A DNA stretch of 64,000 nucleotides. Source: Umezawaea beigongshangensis (GTDB taxonomy: Bacteria; Actinomycetota; Actinomycetes; Mycobacteriales; Pseudonocardiaceae). Both the position numbers and the translations under genes were made by a program. The notes under the pieces were generated by a model that worked only from the letters and a program-made list of their open reading frames with translations, had not been told where the DNA came from and did no database searches. Location of the stretch: the NCBI RefSeq assembly GCF_016464305.1, contig NZ_JAEIOJ010000008.1, forward strand, positions 6,870-70,869, written 5' to 3'. Numbering within the stretch: the first letter of the stretch is position 1; each line of letters starts with the position of its first letter. Positions 10,279 through 21,249 of this stretch are shown here, piece after piece.

Positions 10279-10860
10279 TCAGAGCGCGAACACCGCGACC
10301 ACCCAGGTGGCGACCAGCAGACCGGGCCCGTGCGGAATCCCCCGATCCAGCGATCTGCGCGCGACCAGGCCCAGGACCAGCGTCACCGCGCACGCCAGCA
10401 CCGCGCCGACCAGGAGCGCGTACCACGACACCGCGCCCAGCACGGCGCCGAGGGTGAACGCGAGCTTGACGTCTCCCCCGCCCATCGCGGAGGGCACGAG
10501 CACGGCCACGAGGAGGTGGGCCGCGCCGAACACCACGGCCCCGGAGGCGGCGCGCGGGAGGTCGGAGGGGTCGTGCAGGGCGATGGCGGTGGCGAGCACG
10601 GGGAACGCGCTGAGGGTCAGCGCGTCGGGCAGCCTGCGCTGGGTGAGGTCCACCAGGCCGAGCAGGACGCCGAACCAGGCGAGGGCGAACACGACGGGCA
10701 GCCACGTGGGCGGTCCGCCGTGCAGCGCGGCGACCGCCCAGAGCACCGCGACGGCCGCCGCGCACGGCACCGCCCCGACGCTCGTGCCGCGTGCCAGCGC
10801 GCCCAGCAGCCGCGCGCCGATCGCTCCCGCGAACCAGCCGCCACCGAGCACCGCGAACAT
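10279..10860 (-). CDS. A24 prepilin peptidase-like membrane protein
   Basis: About 193 residues with six hydrophobic stretches. The two aspartates of type IV prepilin peptidases are visible in VDLTQRRLPDALT and AMGGGDVKLAFTLGAVLG. It lacks the N-terminal methylase domain of PilD, as actinobacterial versions do. It would cleave type IV pilin or Flp/Tad prepilins at the membrane. The ATG at 10860 is chosen; TTG 10905 and GTG 10869 are in-frame alternatives. No pilin genes are in the window; this gene next to aroC is a familiar actinobacterial arrangement. Confidence 0.85.
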   Translation of the reverse strand: MFAVLGGGWFAGAIGARLLGALARGTSVGAVPCAAAVAVLWAVAALHGGPPTWLPVVFALAWFGVLLGLVDLTQRRLPDALTLSAFPVLATAIALHDPSDLPRAASGAVVFGAAHLLVAVLVPSAMGGGDVKLAFTLGAVLGAVSWYALLVGAVLACAVTLVLGLVARRSLDRGIPHGPGLLVATWVVAVFAL

Positions 10861-10940
10861 CTGTCCCACGTGGACGATGGGACCAGAGTCGCGGAGGTGC
10901 GGCAAGGCGAGTCCACCAACGGTCCACTCGCGACACGAAA

Positions 10941-10985
10941 GAGTCCGCCTCCCGCACGGAACGTGTCCGGGCGGGAGGCGGACTC
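10941..10985 (-). terminator. Terminator of the PTS IIA-IIB unit
   Basis: A perfect 15-bp stem (GAGTCCGCCTCCCGC with its complement) has a 15-nt loop, 7 bp past the IIA stop on the minus strand. Confidence 0.8.
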
Positions 10986-10991
10986 CGCGGA

Positions 10992-11447
10992 TCAGCGCGT
11001 CCAGGTGAACAGGGCGTCCCCGGCGGTGACGGCCGTGCCGTCGGCCAGGTCGCCCAGCGCCTCGGCCGTCGCGTCCAGCGCGACGACGGGGCAGATCGGC
11101 GAGAACCCGGCCGCCTCGACCTCGGCCGGGTCCCAGCTCACGACCGCCTGTCCGGCCCGGACCGTCTCGCCCTTCACCACGTGCAGCGAGAAGCCCTCGC
11201 CCTTGCGCTTCACCGTGTCAATGCCGAGGTGCACCAGCACGGCGGCGCCCTCGGCCGTCGCCACGACGAACGCGTGCGGGTGCAGCGTCACCACGGTGCC
11301 GTCGACCGGCGAGACGACCTCCGCCGCCGTCCGGTCCGGCTCGACGGCGACGCCGGGGCCGACCATCGCCTGCGAGAACACCGGATCGGGCACCTCGGAC
11401 AGCGGCACCACCCGTCCCGCGACGGGCGACGCGACGCGCAGGGTCAC
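10992..11447 (-). CDS. crr: PTS glucose/GlcNAc-type IIA component
   Basis: 151 residues of the glucose-family IIA fold. The phosphorylated His is H73 in AVLVHLGIDTVKRKGEGF, with the supporting His near 58 (TLHPHAF). It takes phosphate from HPr and passes it to IIB in the cytoplasm. GTG overlaps the IIB stop (GTGA), so it is translationally coupled. It is divergent from the GntR-IIC-HPr unit across a DasR-like operator, so both arms are probably co-regulated by amino-sugar status. Confidence 0.93.
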   Translation of the reverse strand: MTLRVASPVAGRVVPLSEVPDPVFSQAMVGPGVAVEPDRTAAEVVSPVDGTVVTLHPHAFVVATAEGAAVLVHLGIDTVKRKGEGFSLHVVKGETVRAGQAVVSWDPAEVEAAGFSPICPVVALDATAEALGDLADGTAVTAGDALFTWTR

Positions 11448-11680
11448 AGCAGGTCCTCGATGTCGCTGGCGATCGTGTCGGCCTCGGGCCCCACGACGAC
11501 CTGCACGACGTTGCCCGAGCGCATCACCCCGTGCGCGCCGAGCGCCTTGAGCGCGGCCTCGTCGACGAGCGAACCGTCTTCGAGTTCGCAGCGCAGCCGC
11601 GTGATGCACGGCTCGATCTCCACGATGTTGTCCGCCCCGCCCAGCGCGGCGAGGATCTTCTCCGGCCTGTCGTCAGCCAC
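11444..11680 (-). CDS. PTS glucose/GlcNAc-type IIB component
   Basis: 78 residues. The phosphorylated Cys is C25 in the motif NIVEIEPCITRLRCEL, exactly the IIB-glucose/NagE signature. It passes phosphate from IIA to sugar carried through IIC. The GTG at 11680 follows an AAGGGA ribosome site. The stop overlaps the IIA GTG. IIB is a free-standing protein, as in Streptomyces NagF, and not fused to IIC. Confidence 0.92.
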   Translation of the reverse strand: MADDRPEKILAALGGADNIVEIEPCITRLRCELEDGSLVDEAALKALGAHGVMRSGNVVQVVVGPEADTIASDIEDLL

Positions 11681-11771
11681 TTCGCGTCCCTTCTGCACTG
11701 CCGCCGGGTTCGGCACGAACCCGTAACGGCTGTTGACACCCGCTCGCGAACGGGAGCATTCTGCCGCACCA

Positions 11772-11787
11772 ACTGGTCTAGACCGGA
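11772..11787. promoter_or_regulatory. DasR/GntR-type operator (dre-like)
   Basis: ACTGGTCTAGACCGGA contains a perfect 10-bp palindrome GGTCTAGACC. The known DasR-responsive element is close to ACTGGTCTAGACCAGT. It lies in the 150-bp gap between IIB and gntR, 45 bp before the gntR GTG, where it could control both directions. Confidence 0.75.
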
Positions 11788-11831
11788 AAGTACCAATGAG
11801 AGCAACGCGGGGCGAGAGGCGGGGAGGTGTC

Positions 11832-12611
11832 GTGGCCGGACCGGAGCTGCCGGAGCTGATCGTCGACGGCCCGAAGCCCAAGCACGCCCAGCTCAGGGAG
11901 ATCCTGCGCCGGCTCGCCGAGCAGGAGCTGTCCCCCGGTTCGCCCATCCCGTCCGAGCGCGATCTCGCCGAGCGCTACGGCGTCTCCCGGATGACGGTGC
12001 GCGCCGCGGTGGGCCAGCTGGTGACCGACGGGCTCCTGACCAGGTCGAAGGGCCGGGGCACGTTCACCGCGCGCCGCCGGGTGGACGCGCAGCTCTACCT
12101 GGAGTCCTTCACCGACGACATGCACCGGCGCGGGATGGTGCCCGCGACCGAGGTGCTGACCAGCACGGAGGGCGTGCCGCCGGAGAACGTGGCGACCGCG
12201 CTGGACCTCGCCGCGGCCGAACCAGCCCACCGGCTGGTCCGGCTGCGCCGCGCCGACGGCGTGCCGCTCGCCATCGAGCGCGGCTGGTACAACCGCCGGG
12301 TGGTCCCCGACCTGGGTGCGCACGACCTGAGCGGCTCCCTCTACTCGCTGTTCGCCGACGTCTACGGCGTGCAGCTCGACAACGCGCGGCAGACCGTCTG
12401 GGCCGAGGGGGCCGACGCGGAGACCGCGCGCCTGCTCGACGTCCGCAGGGGCAGCCCGCTGCTCTCCTTCCGCCGGATCTCCAGCTCCGCTGGCCGTCCG
12501 GTGGAGCACATGACCTCCTGGTACCGGGGCGATCTTTACCAGGTGACGATGCAGTTGGACCGGACGAACCCGGGAGCCGGCCCGAATTCCGCCAAGGGAG
12601 GTACCCGATGA
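11832..12611 (+). CDS. GntR/HutC-family regulator, DasR-like
   Basis: 259 residues from the GTG at 11832, which follows GGGGAGG at 11821-11826. An N-terminal GntR winged helix (SPGSPIPSERDLAERYGVSRMTVRAAVGQLVTDGLL) precedes a UTRA ligand domain (YLESFTDDMHRRGMVPATEVL ... SLYSLFADVYGVQLDNARQTV). DasR in Streptomyces senses GlcNAc/GlcN-6-P and controls PTS and chitin genes. The matching operator lies just upstream, so autoregulation and control of the PTS are likely. The stop overlaps the IIC start (ATGA). Confidence 0.88.
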   Translation: MAGPELPELIVDGPKPKHAQLREILRRLAEQELSPGSPIPSERDLAERYGVSRMTVRAAVGQLVTDGLLTRSKGRGTFTARRRVDAQLYLESFTDDMHRRGMVPATEVLTSTEGVPPENVATALDLAAAEPAHRLVRLRRADGVPLAIERGWYNRRVVPDLGAHDLSGSLYSLFADVYGVQLDNARQTVWAEGADAETARLLDVRRGSPLLSFRRISSSAGRPVEHMTSWYRGDLYQVTMQLDRTNPGAGPNSAKGGTR

Positions 12612-13927
12612 GCGCCAGTGCCCCACAGGCAACGGGCGGTCGCGAGATCAAGGGTCTGGCCACGCTCCAGCGGTTCGGCCGCAGTCTCATGCTGCCGATC
12701 GCCGCGCTGCCCGCCGCCGGTCTGCTGCTGCGCCTGGGGCAGCCCGACCTGCTGGGCAAGGACGGCCTGGGCTGGAACAACGTGGCGGCGGTCATCGGCA
12801 ACGCCGGTGACGCGATCTTCGCCAACCTGCCGCTGCTGTTCGCGGTCGGCATCGCGATCGGGTTCGCCCGCCGCGGCGACGGCTCCACCGCACTGGCCGC
12901 CGTGGTCGGCTACGTCGTCATGCAGGGCGTGTTCAAGGCGATGTCGCCGATCATGCTCCCCCTCGCGAACCCGGACGACCCGGCCGCGAAGCAGGAGCTG
13001 ATCGACTACAAGGTGCTCGGCGGAATCGTGGTCGGCCTGATCGCCGCGCTGCTGTGGCAGCGGTTCCACCGCATCAAGCTGCCCCCGTACCTCGCCTTCT
13101 TCGGCGGTCGCCGGTTCGTGCCGATCCTGGTCGCGGGCGTGATGATCGTCGTGGCCGTCCTGCTCGGCCTGCTGTACCCGCTGTTCGACCGGGGCATCAC
13201 CAGCCTGGGCAACGCGATCACCGGCAGCACCGTGATCGGCGCCGGCGTCTACGGCGTCGTCAACCGCCTGCTCATCCCGCTGGGCCTGCACCACATCCTC
13301 AACAACGTCGTGTGGTTCCAGTTCGGCGAGTACAACGAGAAGACCGGCGACATCCCGCGCTTCCTGGCCGGGGACCCGTCCGCTGGCACCTTCCAGACGG
13401 GCTTCTTCCCGATCTTCATGTTCGCGCTGCCCGCCGCCGCGCTGGCGATCGTGCACACCGCGCGCCCGAGCCAGAAGAAGATCATCGGCGGCATCATGGG
13501 ATCGGCCGCGCTCACCGCGTTCATCACCGGCGTGACCGAGCCGCTCGAATTCGCGTTCATGTTCGTCGCCTGGCCGCTGTACCTGATCCACGCGGTGCTC
13601 ACCGGCACCTCGCTGGCGATCAGCAACGCGCTGGGTGTCCACGACGGCTTCTCGTTCTCCGCCGGTGCGATCGACTACGTGCTGAACTGGAACATCGCGA
13701 CCAAGCCCTACCTGCTGATGGTGCTCGGCGTGATCTACGCGGTGATCTACTACTTCGTGTTCCGCTTCGTCATCACCCGGTGGAACCTGAAGACGCCCGG
13801 CCGCGACGAGGACGAGTCCCCGGAGGCCGACGAGAGCGTGGTCACCGCGGGCGAGGCGTCGGCCGAGTCCCGCGCGGAGTCCAGGGCCGCGGCCCGTCGC
13901 GCAGCGCGCGACGAGACGACGACCTGA
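12608..13927 (+). CDS. PTS IIC permease, glucose/N-acetylglucosamine family
   Basis: 439 residues with about ten membrane segments. It starts with the family motif LQRFGRSLMLPIAALPAAGLL and carries GLHHILNNVVWFQFGEY, GFFPIFMFALPAAALA and the conserved ITGVTEPLEFAFMFVAW. The C-terminal tail after residue ~400 is acidic and Ala/Arg-rich. It translocates the sugar while IIB phosphorylates it. NagE2-like GlcNAc specificity is inferred from the DasR context; glucose is possible. It is coupled to gntR by ATGA. Confidence 0.92.
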   Translation: MSASAPQATGGREIKGLATLQRFGRSLMLPIAALPAAGLLLRLGQPDLLGKDGLGWNNVAAVIGNAGDAIFANLPLLFAVGIAIGFARRGDGSTALAAVVGYVVMQGVFKAMSPIMLPLANPDDPAAKQELIDYKVLGGIVVGLIAALLWQRFHRIKLPPYLAFFGGRRFVPILVAGVMIVVAVLLGLLYPLFDRGITSLGNAITGSTVIGAGVYGVVNRLLIPLGLHHILNNVVWFQFGEYNEKTGDIPRFLAGDPSAGTFQTGFFPIFMFALPAAALAIVHTARPSQKKIIGGIMGSAALTAFITGVTEPLEFAFMFVAWPLYLIHAVLTGTSLAISNALGVHDGFSFSAGAIDYVLNWNIATKPYLLMVLGVIYAVIYYFVFRFVITRWNLKTPGRDEDESPEADESVVTAGEASAESRAESRAAARRAARDETTT

Positions 13928-13972
13928 CCGCGCACGACCCGCACCACCAGAACACGAGAGGGAGTACGGATC

Positions 13973-14242
13973 ATGCCTGAGCGACGGGTCACCGTGGCGA
14001 GCAAGGTCGGTCTGCACGCGAGGCCGGCGGCGCTGCTCGCCAAGGCCGCCGCGGAGCAGCCCGCGCGGGTCACCATCCGCAAGGGGGACGGCGCCCCGGT
14101 GGAGGCGAGCAGCGTGCTGGGTCTGATGACGCTCGGCGCCATGCACGGCGACGAGGTGGTCCTCGCGGCCGACGGCGAGGGCGCGGACGCCGCGCTCGAC
14201 GCCGTCGCCGCGCTCGTCGAGACCGATCACGACGCGGGCTGA
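13973..14242 (+). CDS. ptsH: Phosphocarrier protein HPr
   Basis: 89 residues. The phosphorylated His15 lies in SKVGLHARPAALLAKAA. The regulatory-Ser region reads EASSVLGLMTLGAMHGDEV. It relays phosphate from enzyme I to IIA. Enzyme I is not in the window. It starts 45 bp after IIC with a GAGGGAG ribosome site and ends at a strong terminator. Confidence 0.96.
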   Translation: MPERRVTVASKVGLHARPAALLAKAAAEQPARVTIRKGDGAPVEASSVLGLMTLGAMHGDEVVLAADGEGADAALDAVAALVETDHDAG

Positions 14243-14258
14243 TCCGCACGGCCTCACC

Positions 14259-14294
14259 GGAGCCGGTGTTCCCCGTTCGGGGGACACCGGCTCC
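14259..14294. terminator. Bidirectional terminator ptsH / NmrA-like gene
   Basis: A 16-bp stem (GGAGCCGGTGTTCCCC pairing with GGGGGACACCGGCTCC, one G-T pair) has a GTTC loop. It lies between the convergent ptsH and NmrA-like genes. Confidence 0.85.
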
Positions 14295-14300
14295 TTCGCG

Positions 14301-15158
14301 TCACACCAGGTGCTGCCAGCTCGCCGGTTCGGCCCGCAGGAATTCCTCCAACGTCCACGGGCGTCGCCCGGTCAGGTGCTCGATGGTGTGGCTGGTCACC
14401 GACGTCTCGCCGGTGGCGACGGCCTCGTAGGAGCCGACCCAGCCGTCGATCTGCCACTCCGGCGCCCCGGCGCGCGACGCGCGGGCCTCGTCCGGCGTCT
14501 CGTCGTGGTAGGTGATCCGGCGTCCGGTCACCTCGCCGAGCACCCGCGCGGTCTCCCGCAGGTCGATCGCGACGGGTCCGGTGACGTCGTAGACCTGCCC
14601 GGCGTGCGACGCGTCGAGCAGCACCTCCGCGGCGAGCCTCGCGACGTCCTCGCGCGCCACCCACGCGAGCCGCCCGTTCCCCGCCGGGCCGCGCAGCACC
14701 CCGTCCCCGCCGACGAAGTGCGGCGCCACGTCGGCGTACAGGGAGTTGCGCAGGGCGGTGAGCCGGACGCCCGAGTCGACGATCGCGCGCTCGGTCAGCG
14801 CGTGGTCGCGGGCGTAGGTGAACGTCGCCCGCGGCGAGGCGCCCAGGAAGGACGTGTAGACGACCCGCCGGACGCCCGCGGCGGCGACGGCCTCCACGGC
14901 GCGCAGGTGCAGGTCGAGACGCCGCGGGTCCTCGTGCCCCGACACCAGGAACAGGGTGCTCGCGCCGCGCAGGGCCTCGGTGAGCGCGGCGGGGTCCTCG
15001 AAGGACGCGACGGCGGTCTCGGCGCCGTCGACGTGGGGCGCCCTGGCCGGGTCGCGCACGACCAGTCGCTGGCGCGCCCCGCGCCCGGCGAGGTGGCGCA
15101 CGACCCGCGCACCGAGCTGTCCGGTCGCCCCGGTGACTGCGATGATCTCCTCAGGCAT
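14301..15158 (-). CDS. NmrA/QOR2-type NAD(P)-binding oxidoreductase
   Basis: 285 residues. An atypical SDR Rossmann start (IIAVTGATGQLGARVVRHLAG) is followed by LFLVSGHED, VVYTSFLGASPRATFTYARDH and a substrate part with LRNSLYADV. This matches NmrA-like/quinone oxidoreductase 2 (YtfG) proteins that reduce quinones or sense NAD(P)H. It stands alone between a terminator and an intergenic repeat, giving no pathway hint. Confidence 0.88.
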   Translation of the reverse strand: MPEEIIAVTGATGQLGARVVRHLAGRGARQRLVVRDPARAPHVDGAETAVASFEDPAALTEALRGASTLFLVSGHEDPRRLDLHLRAVEAVAAAGVRRVVYTSFLGASPRATFTYARDHALTERAIVDSGVRLTALRNSLYADVAPHFVGGDGVLRGPAGNGRLAWVAREDVARLAAEVLLDASHAGQVYDVTGPVAIDLRETARVLGEVTGRRITYHDETPDEARASRAGAPEWQIDGWVGSYEAVATGETSVTSHTIEHLTGRRPWTLEEFLRAEPASWQHLV

Positions 15159-15218
15159 GGTCGCCAGCCTGTCATCCGCGAACGGGACCCGCAGCCCTCA
15201 GCGCGCACCGCCCCGAGT

Positions 15219-15272
15219 TGAGCGTTCGAGCACCCCGGGTGGAGCGTTCGAGCACCCCGGGTGGAGCGTTCG
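15219..15272. repeat. Tandem 22-bp intergenic repeat, about 2.5 copies
   Basis: Units at 15219-15240 and 15241-15262 differ at one base (core AGCGTTCGAGCACCCCGGGT), followed by a partial third copy at 15263-15272. The complementary reading, GTGCTCGAACGCTCAACTCG, resembles single copies at 15318-15342 and 31361-31385. Confidence 0.85.
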
Positions 15273-15317
15273 CGACGCGGACGCGTCCCGCGCGGGTGCT
15301 CCGGGGGTCGACTCGCG

Positions 15318-15342
15318 GTGCCCGAACGGGCAACTCGCGGGT
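15318..15342 (+). repeat. Single copy of the GTGCYCGAACG repeat family
   Basis: GTGCCCGAACGGGCAACTCG followed by CGGGT touches the stop codon of the minus-strand PPOX gene. It contains the inverted repeat TGCCCGAACGGGCA. Confidence 0.7.
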
Positions 15343-15737
15343 CACAGGCCCAGGACGCCGGTGATCTCGATCTCCAGGACCACCCTGGCCGGGTTCTCGC
15401 GGGGGGTGCGGTAGCGGCGGGCGTAGCGCTCCTCCGCGTCGGTCACGGACGCCGCGTCGGCGCGCACCACGGCCCGGCCCTCCAGGGTGGACCAGCGGCG
15501 GCCGTCGACCTGGCACACGGCGACCGCCGCCCCGGCCGGGCCCGCCGAGGCCACGAACCGCGCCTTGTACGACGTGCCCGAGGTGATGACGCGCGCCAGA
15601 CCGGCCTCCGCGTCGAGGGTGACGCCGACGGGCACCACGTGCGGCGTGCCGTCCGGCCGCACGGTCGTCAGCGTGCACAGGTGGCGCTCGCGCCAGAACT
15701 CCAGGAACTCGTCGCCGCGCGCGGCCAGATCGATCAC
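15342..15737 (-). CDS. PPOX-class F420/FMN-dependent oxidoreductase
   Basis: 131 residues with a split-barrel fold: EFWRERHLCTLTTVRPDGTPHVVPVG, ARVITSGTSYKARFV, AAVAVCQVDGRRWSTLEGRAVV. The order matches TIGR03618-type PPOX proteins, which use F420 or flavin. The substrate is unknown. No obvious operon partner. The 3' end abuts the intergenic repeat. Confidence 0.87.
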   Translation of the reverse strand: MIDLAARGDEFLEFWRERHLCTLTTVRPDGTPHVVPVGVTLDAEAGLARVITSGTSYKARFVASAGPAGAAVAVCQVDGRRWSTLEGRAVVRADAASVTDAEERYARRYRTPRENPARVVLEIEITGVLGL

Positions 15738-15759
15738 GGTTGAGATCCTACGGACGGGT

Positions 15760-15792
15760 CCGGCCCCCGCACGACGAGCGCGCGGGGGCCGG
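15760..15792 (-). terminator. Terminator of the GH9-GH48 unit
   Basis: CCGGCCCCCGC pairs with GCGGGGGCCGG over an 11-nt loop, 19 bp past the GH48 stop on the minus strand. Confidence 0.75.
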
Positions 15793-15810
15793 GCCGGTTC
15801 GAGCGAACTG

Positions 15811-18744
15811 CTATCCGAACAGCTCCGCTTGCAGCGAGAACGCCGTGGCGATCTCGGCCTGCGCCCAGAAGCGGTGGTAGGTGAACGTCGGGGCCGCCCC
15901 GCCGTCCAGGTACGCCTGGACCTTCGGCCAGTCCGGGTCGTCGCGGTAGAAGGACCTGATCGACAGGAACGTCGAGCTCTGGTTGATCACGTCCCCGTTG
16001 GGCATCTCGCCCGTCCAGCCCGGCGGGACGTAGGTGCCCTCGCCGGTCGAGGTGTTGTAGGCGTCGTCGAAGCGGTTGTAGTCGGTCCTGGTCTCCGGGG
16101 TGGCGATGCCCTTGTCGTCCTGGTGGGACAGCAGGGCGGTGAGCAGGCCCTCACCGGTGGTCCTCGCCGCCGCGTCGCCCGACTTCGCCGCGTAGTTCAG
16201 CAGCACCTTCGCGTACGAGGCCGCGATGCCGACGTCCTGGCTGTGGTTGAGCACCGACACCCGCAGGTTGGCGTTCGCACCCGGAGCGCTGGCGTTCCAC
16301 GTGTCGGGCGCACCGGTCCACTGAAGGTCGGACGGGATCTGGAACGCCCCGTTCGCGCCCACGGTGGTGTTGGCGATGGCCCACGGCACCCACTTGTCGA
16401 GGATCTTCTTCGCCCGCGCGTCACCGGTCAGCTGGTACAGCGCCGCCGTGCGTTCGAGACCCCACACCTGGAAGCCGAACCACCGGTTGCTCGGCGGGTC
16501 GCGCCACACCGGGTGCGCGTCGTAGTACATGCCGTAGAAGGTCGGCGTCCCGGCCGGCGGGGCGGCGTACTGGCCCTCCCAGCTGTTGGTGACGCCACCG
16601 GCGATGCCGCCGTCGGCGGACTGGAGCCACTGGAGCATCTCCAGCTGCCGGTCCAGGCTCTTGGCCCAGTCGGCCTGCCCGGTCGCCGACGCGGGCTTCA
16701 GCGCCGCCACGTTCGCCAGCGCGTGCGCGGCGAGCGGGTTCTGGTAGCCCTGGTGCGACGCGCCGTCACCGATGCGCCACGCCCAGCCCGCCGAGGTGTC
16801 GGTCGCGCCGCCCCACGCGTAGTACCAGGACATCAGGTAGTGCGCGCTGTCCTTGCCGGTGGCGCCGGGGCAGCCGGAGGGACTCGTGCAGTTGCCGATG
16901 CGCTTGAAGTACTTGTCGAACATCGCGTAGCGCAGGTAGTCGCCCATCTTGGACGCCTTCTTGATCTCCGGCGCGATGTCGGCCGCCTTGCCCTGCGCGG
17001 TCGCCCAGTTCTGCGCCAGCAGCGCCACCTGCACCGCGCGCGCGTCGGCGTCGGGCGCGTTGGTGTACTTCCACTGCTTGGCGTAGGAGGCGTCCTTGGT
17101 GAACAGGTCGAGGTAGCCGTTGGGGCCACCGTGCGCGAACGTGTCGCAGGACGGGTGCGGGATGGTCTCCCACACCGACTCCGACGAGCCGCGCTGGTAG
17201 GTGTTGATGTAGGCGGGAGCGGTGGTGCCGTCGCCGCAGCGGCCGAAGCCGTAGGTGTTGTCCACGTCGATCAGCCAGTGCATCCCGTAGACGTCGCTGG
17301 TGCCGTAGGCGGACTTCAGCTCCGCGGCGATGGGGTCGCGGCCGACGGGCACGGTGCCGTCGAGCACGGCCGGGTAGCTGGTCATCCTCGGGTGCTCGGG
17401 CGCGTACGTCGCGGGCTTCGCCGGGTCGTACTTGTCGTTGGTGGGCTGGTCGGCCGTGGCCGGGATGATGAACTTCTCCATCGACGCCCACGCGGACTTG
17501 AACGGCGCCCAGTCACCGCTGACGCGACCGTAGCTCGCCTCCAGCCACAGGTAGTAGCTGAACGCCTCCGAGGTCGTCTGGTGACCGTGGTCCGGCGCCT
17601 CCACCATCAGCGTCTCCACCGAGTGGTAGGGCACCAGCAGGTTCCCGAACTGGCGGAAGTAGCCGCTCGCCGGGTCCTTGATCTTGTTGTACTGGTCCAG
17701 GAACGCCTGGTTGAAGTCCGACGTGGACGCCGAGATCTCCTTGACCGTCACGACCGCGGCCGTGTACCCGCTGGAGGTCGCGGAGAACGTCGCCGTGCCG
17801 AGGTCGCCGCCGTTGGCCGCGGACGCCACCGTGACGTTCTGCCTGGTGGACCAGTTGGCCGGGGTGAACGTCAGCGCCGACGGGCCGGCCGTCAGGTCGC
17901 TGCTGCCCGCGGTCCGCGTGAGCGCGACCACGACGGTGGAGGTCGGCGCGCTCGCCAGGGCCACGCCGAACGTGCCGGTCGAGCCCTGCTTGACGCTCAC
18001 CGTGCTCGGCGTGGCCACGACGGTCGGGCCGTCGATGACCTTCACCGACACCGGGGTGGTGACCGCCGTGCCGCCGCGGTCGTCCGTGGCGCGCGCGGAG
18101 ATCGAGTACTGGCCGGACGGGACGCTGCTCCACGAGCCCTCGAACGGCGCGGCCGTGTCGGTGGCCAGCAGCCGGTCGCCGTCGAAGAACTCGACCTTGG
18201 CGATCGTGCCGTCGGAGTCGAGGGCCGACGCGGAGAGCGGGATGGTGCCCGGCGCGTTGTAGGTCGCGCCGGCCGCGGGCGCGGTCAGCGAGATCGTCGG
18301 CGCGGCGTTGGCTCCCAGGCACGGCGTGCCGTTGACCGCGAAGTCCGTGGGCGGCCGGTTGTTCGCACCGGTCTTCACGCCGTTGAACCCGACCTCGACG
18401 CGACCGCCCACCGGGAGGCTCGTCGCCCAGTTCGGCGCGGCCACGGTCACCCGGGAACCGGACTGGCTGAACGTGCCGTTCCAGCCCTGGTCGACCCTCT
18501 GCCCGTCCGGGAACGTCCAGGACAGGTTCCAGTTGGCGACGGCGTCACCCTGGTTGCGGACCGCCACGGTCGCCCCGAAACCGGTTCCCCACTCCCTGGT
18601 CACGCTGTAGTCGACCGAACAGCTGACCGCGGCCGACGCGACGGGCGCGAACCCGGTGAGCACGCCGGAGACGATCAGCCCCACCGCGGCCAGCCACGGC
18701 AGCGGCCCTGTTCGGAGCGAGCGCGATCTGCCCCTGATCCTCAT
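15811..18744 (-). CDS. GH48 reducing-end cellobiohydrolase with CBM2
   Basis: 977 residues. Signal peptide 1-38 (ends APVASA), CBM2 ~40-143 (CSVDYSVTREWGTGFGATV), an Ig-like domain ~150-240 (TISLTAPAAGATYNAPGTIP), a second beta module ~240-335, then the GH48 catalytic domain ~340-977 (FLDQYNKIKDPASGYF, SVETLMVEAPDHGHQTTSEA, a signature of the family). The start at 18744 follows AGGAGGACCGA. GH48 is the main processive exoglucanase of cellulolytic bacteria and works from reducing ends. It follows GH9 after 111 bp, and the pair shares the CebR-controlled promoter upstream of GH9. Confidence 0.96.
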   Translation of the reverse strand: MRIRGRSRSLRTGPLPWLAAVGLIVSGVLTGFAPVASAAVSCSVDYSVTREWGTGFGATVAVRNQGDAVANWNLSWTFPDGQRVDQGWNGTFSQSGSRVTVAAPNWATSLPVGGRVEVGFNGVKTGANNRPPTDFAVNGTPCLGANAAPTISLTAPAAGATYNAPGTIPLSASALDSDGTIAKVEFFDGDRLLATDTAAPFEGSWSSVPSGQYSISARATDDRGGTAVTTPVSVKVIDGPTVVATPSTVSVKQGSTGTFGVALASAPTSTVVVALTRTAGSSDLTAGPSALTFTPANWSTRQNVTVASAANGGDLGTATFSATSSGYTAAVVTVKEISASTSDFNQAFLDQYNKIKDPASGYFRQFGNLLVPYHSVETLMVEAPDHGHQTTSEAFSYYLWLEASYGRVSGDWAPFKSAWASMEKFIIPATADQPTNDKYDPAKPATYAPEHPRMTSYPAVLDGTVPVGRDPIAAELKSAYGTSDVYGMHWLIDVDNTYGFGRCGDGTTAPAYINTYQRGSSESVWETIPHPSCDTFAHGGPNGYLDLFTKDASYAKQWKYTNAPDADARAVQVALLAQNWATAQGKAADIAPEIKKASKMGDYLRYAMFDKYFKRIGNCTSPSGCPGATGKDSAHYLMSWYYAWGGATDTSAGWAWRIGDGASHQGYQNPLAAHALANVAALKPASATGQADWAKSLDRQLEMLQWLQSADGGIAGGVTNSWEGQYAAPPAGTPTFYGMYYDAHPVWRDPPSNRWFGFQVWGLERTAALYQLTGDARAKKILDKWVPWAIANTTVGANGAFQIPSDLQWTGAPDTWNASAPGANANLRVSVLNHSQDVGIAASYAKVLLNYAAKSGDAAARTTGEGLLTALLSHQDDKGIATPETRTDYNRFDDAYNTSTGEGTYVPPGWTGEMPNGDVINQSSTFLSIRSFYRDDPDWPKVQAYLDGGAAPTFTYHRFWAQAEIATAFSLQAELFG

Positions 18745-18796
18745 TCGGTCCTCCTCGTTCTCGGGTCCTCGTCGACCCGGACTGCTGGGGGTGGGG

Positions 18797-18837
18797 GCGG
18801 TGCGGGACGCCTGGACGCGCAGAACGCCCCGCACCGC
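18797..18837 (-). promoter_or_regulatory. Intercistronic hairpin between GH9 and GH48
   Basis: GCGGTGCGGG pairs with CCCGCACCGC around a 21-nt loop in the 111-bp gap. No CebR box is seen here, so GH48 seems to depend on read-through or on mRNA processing at this hairpin. Role inferred. Confidence 0.5.
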
Positions 18838-18855
18838 GTCTGGGTGGTGATCGGG

Positions 18856-21249
<2,394 letters not shown>

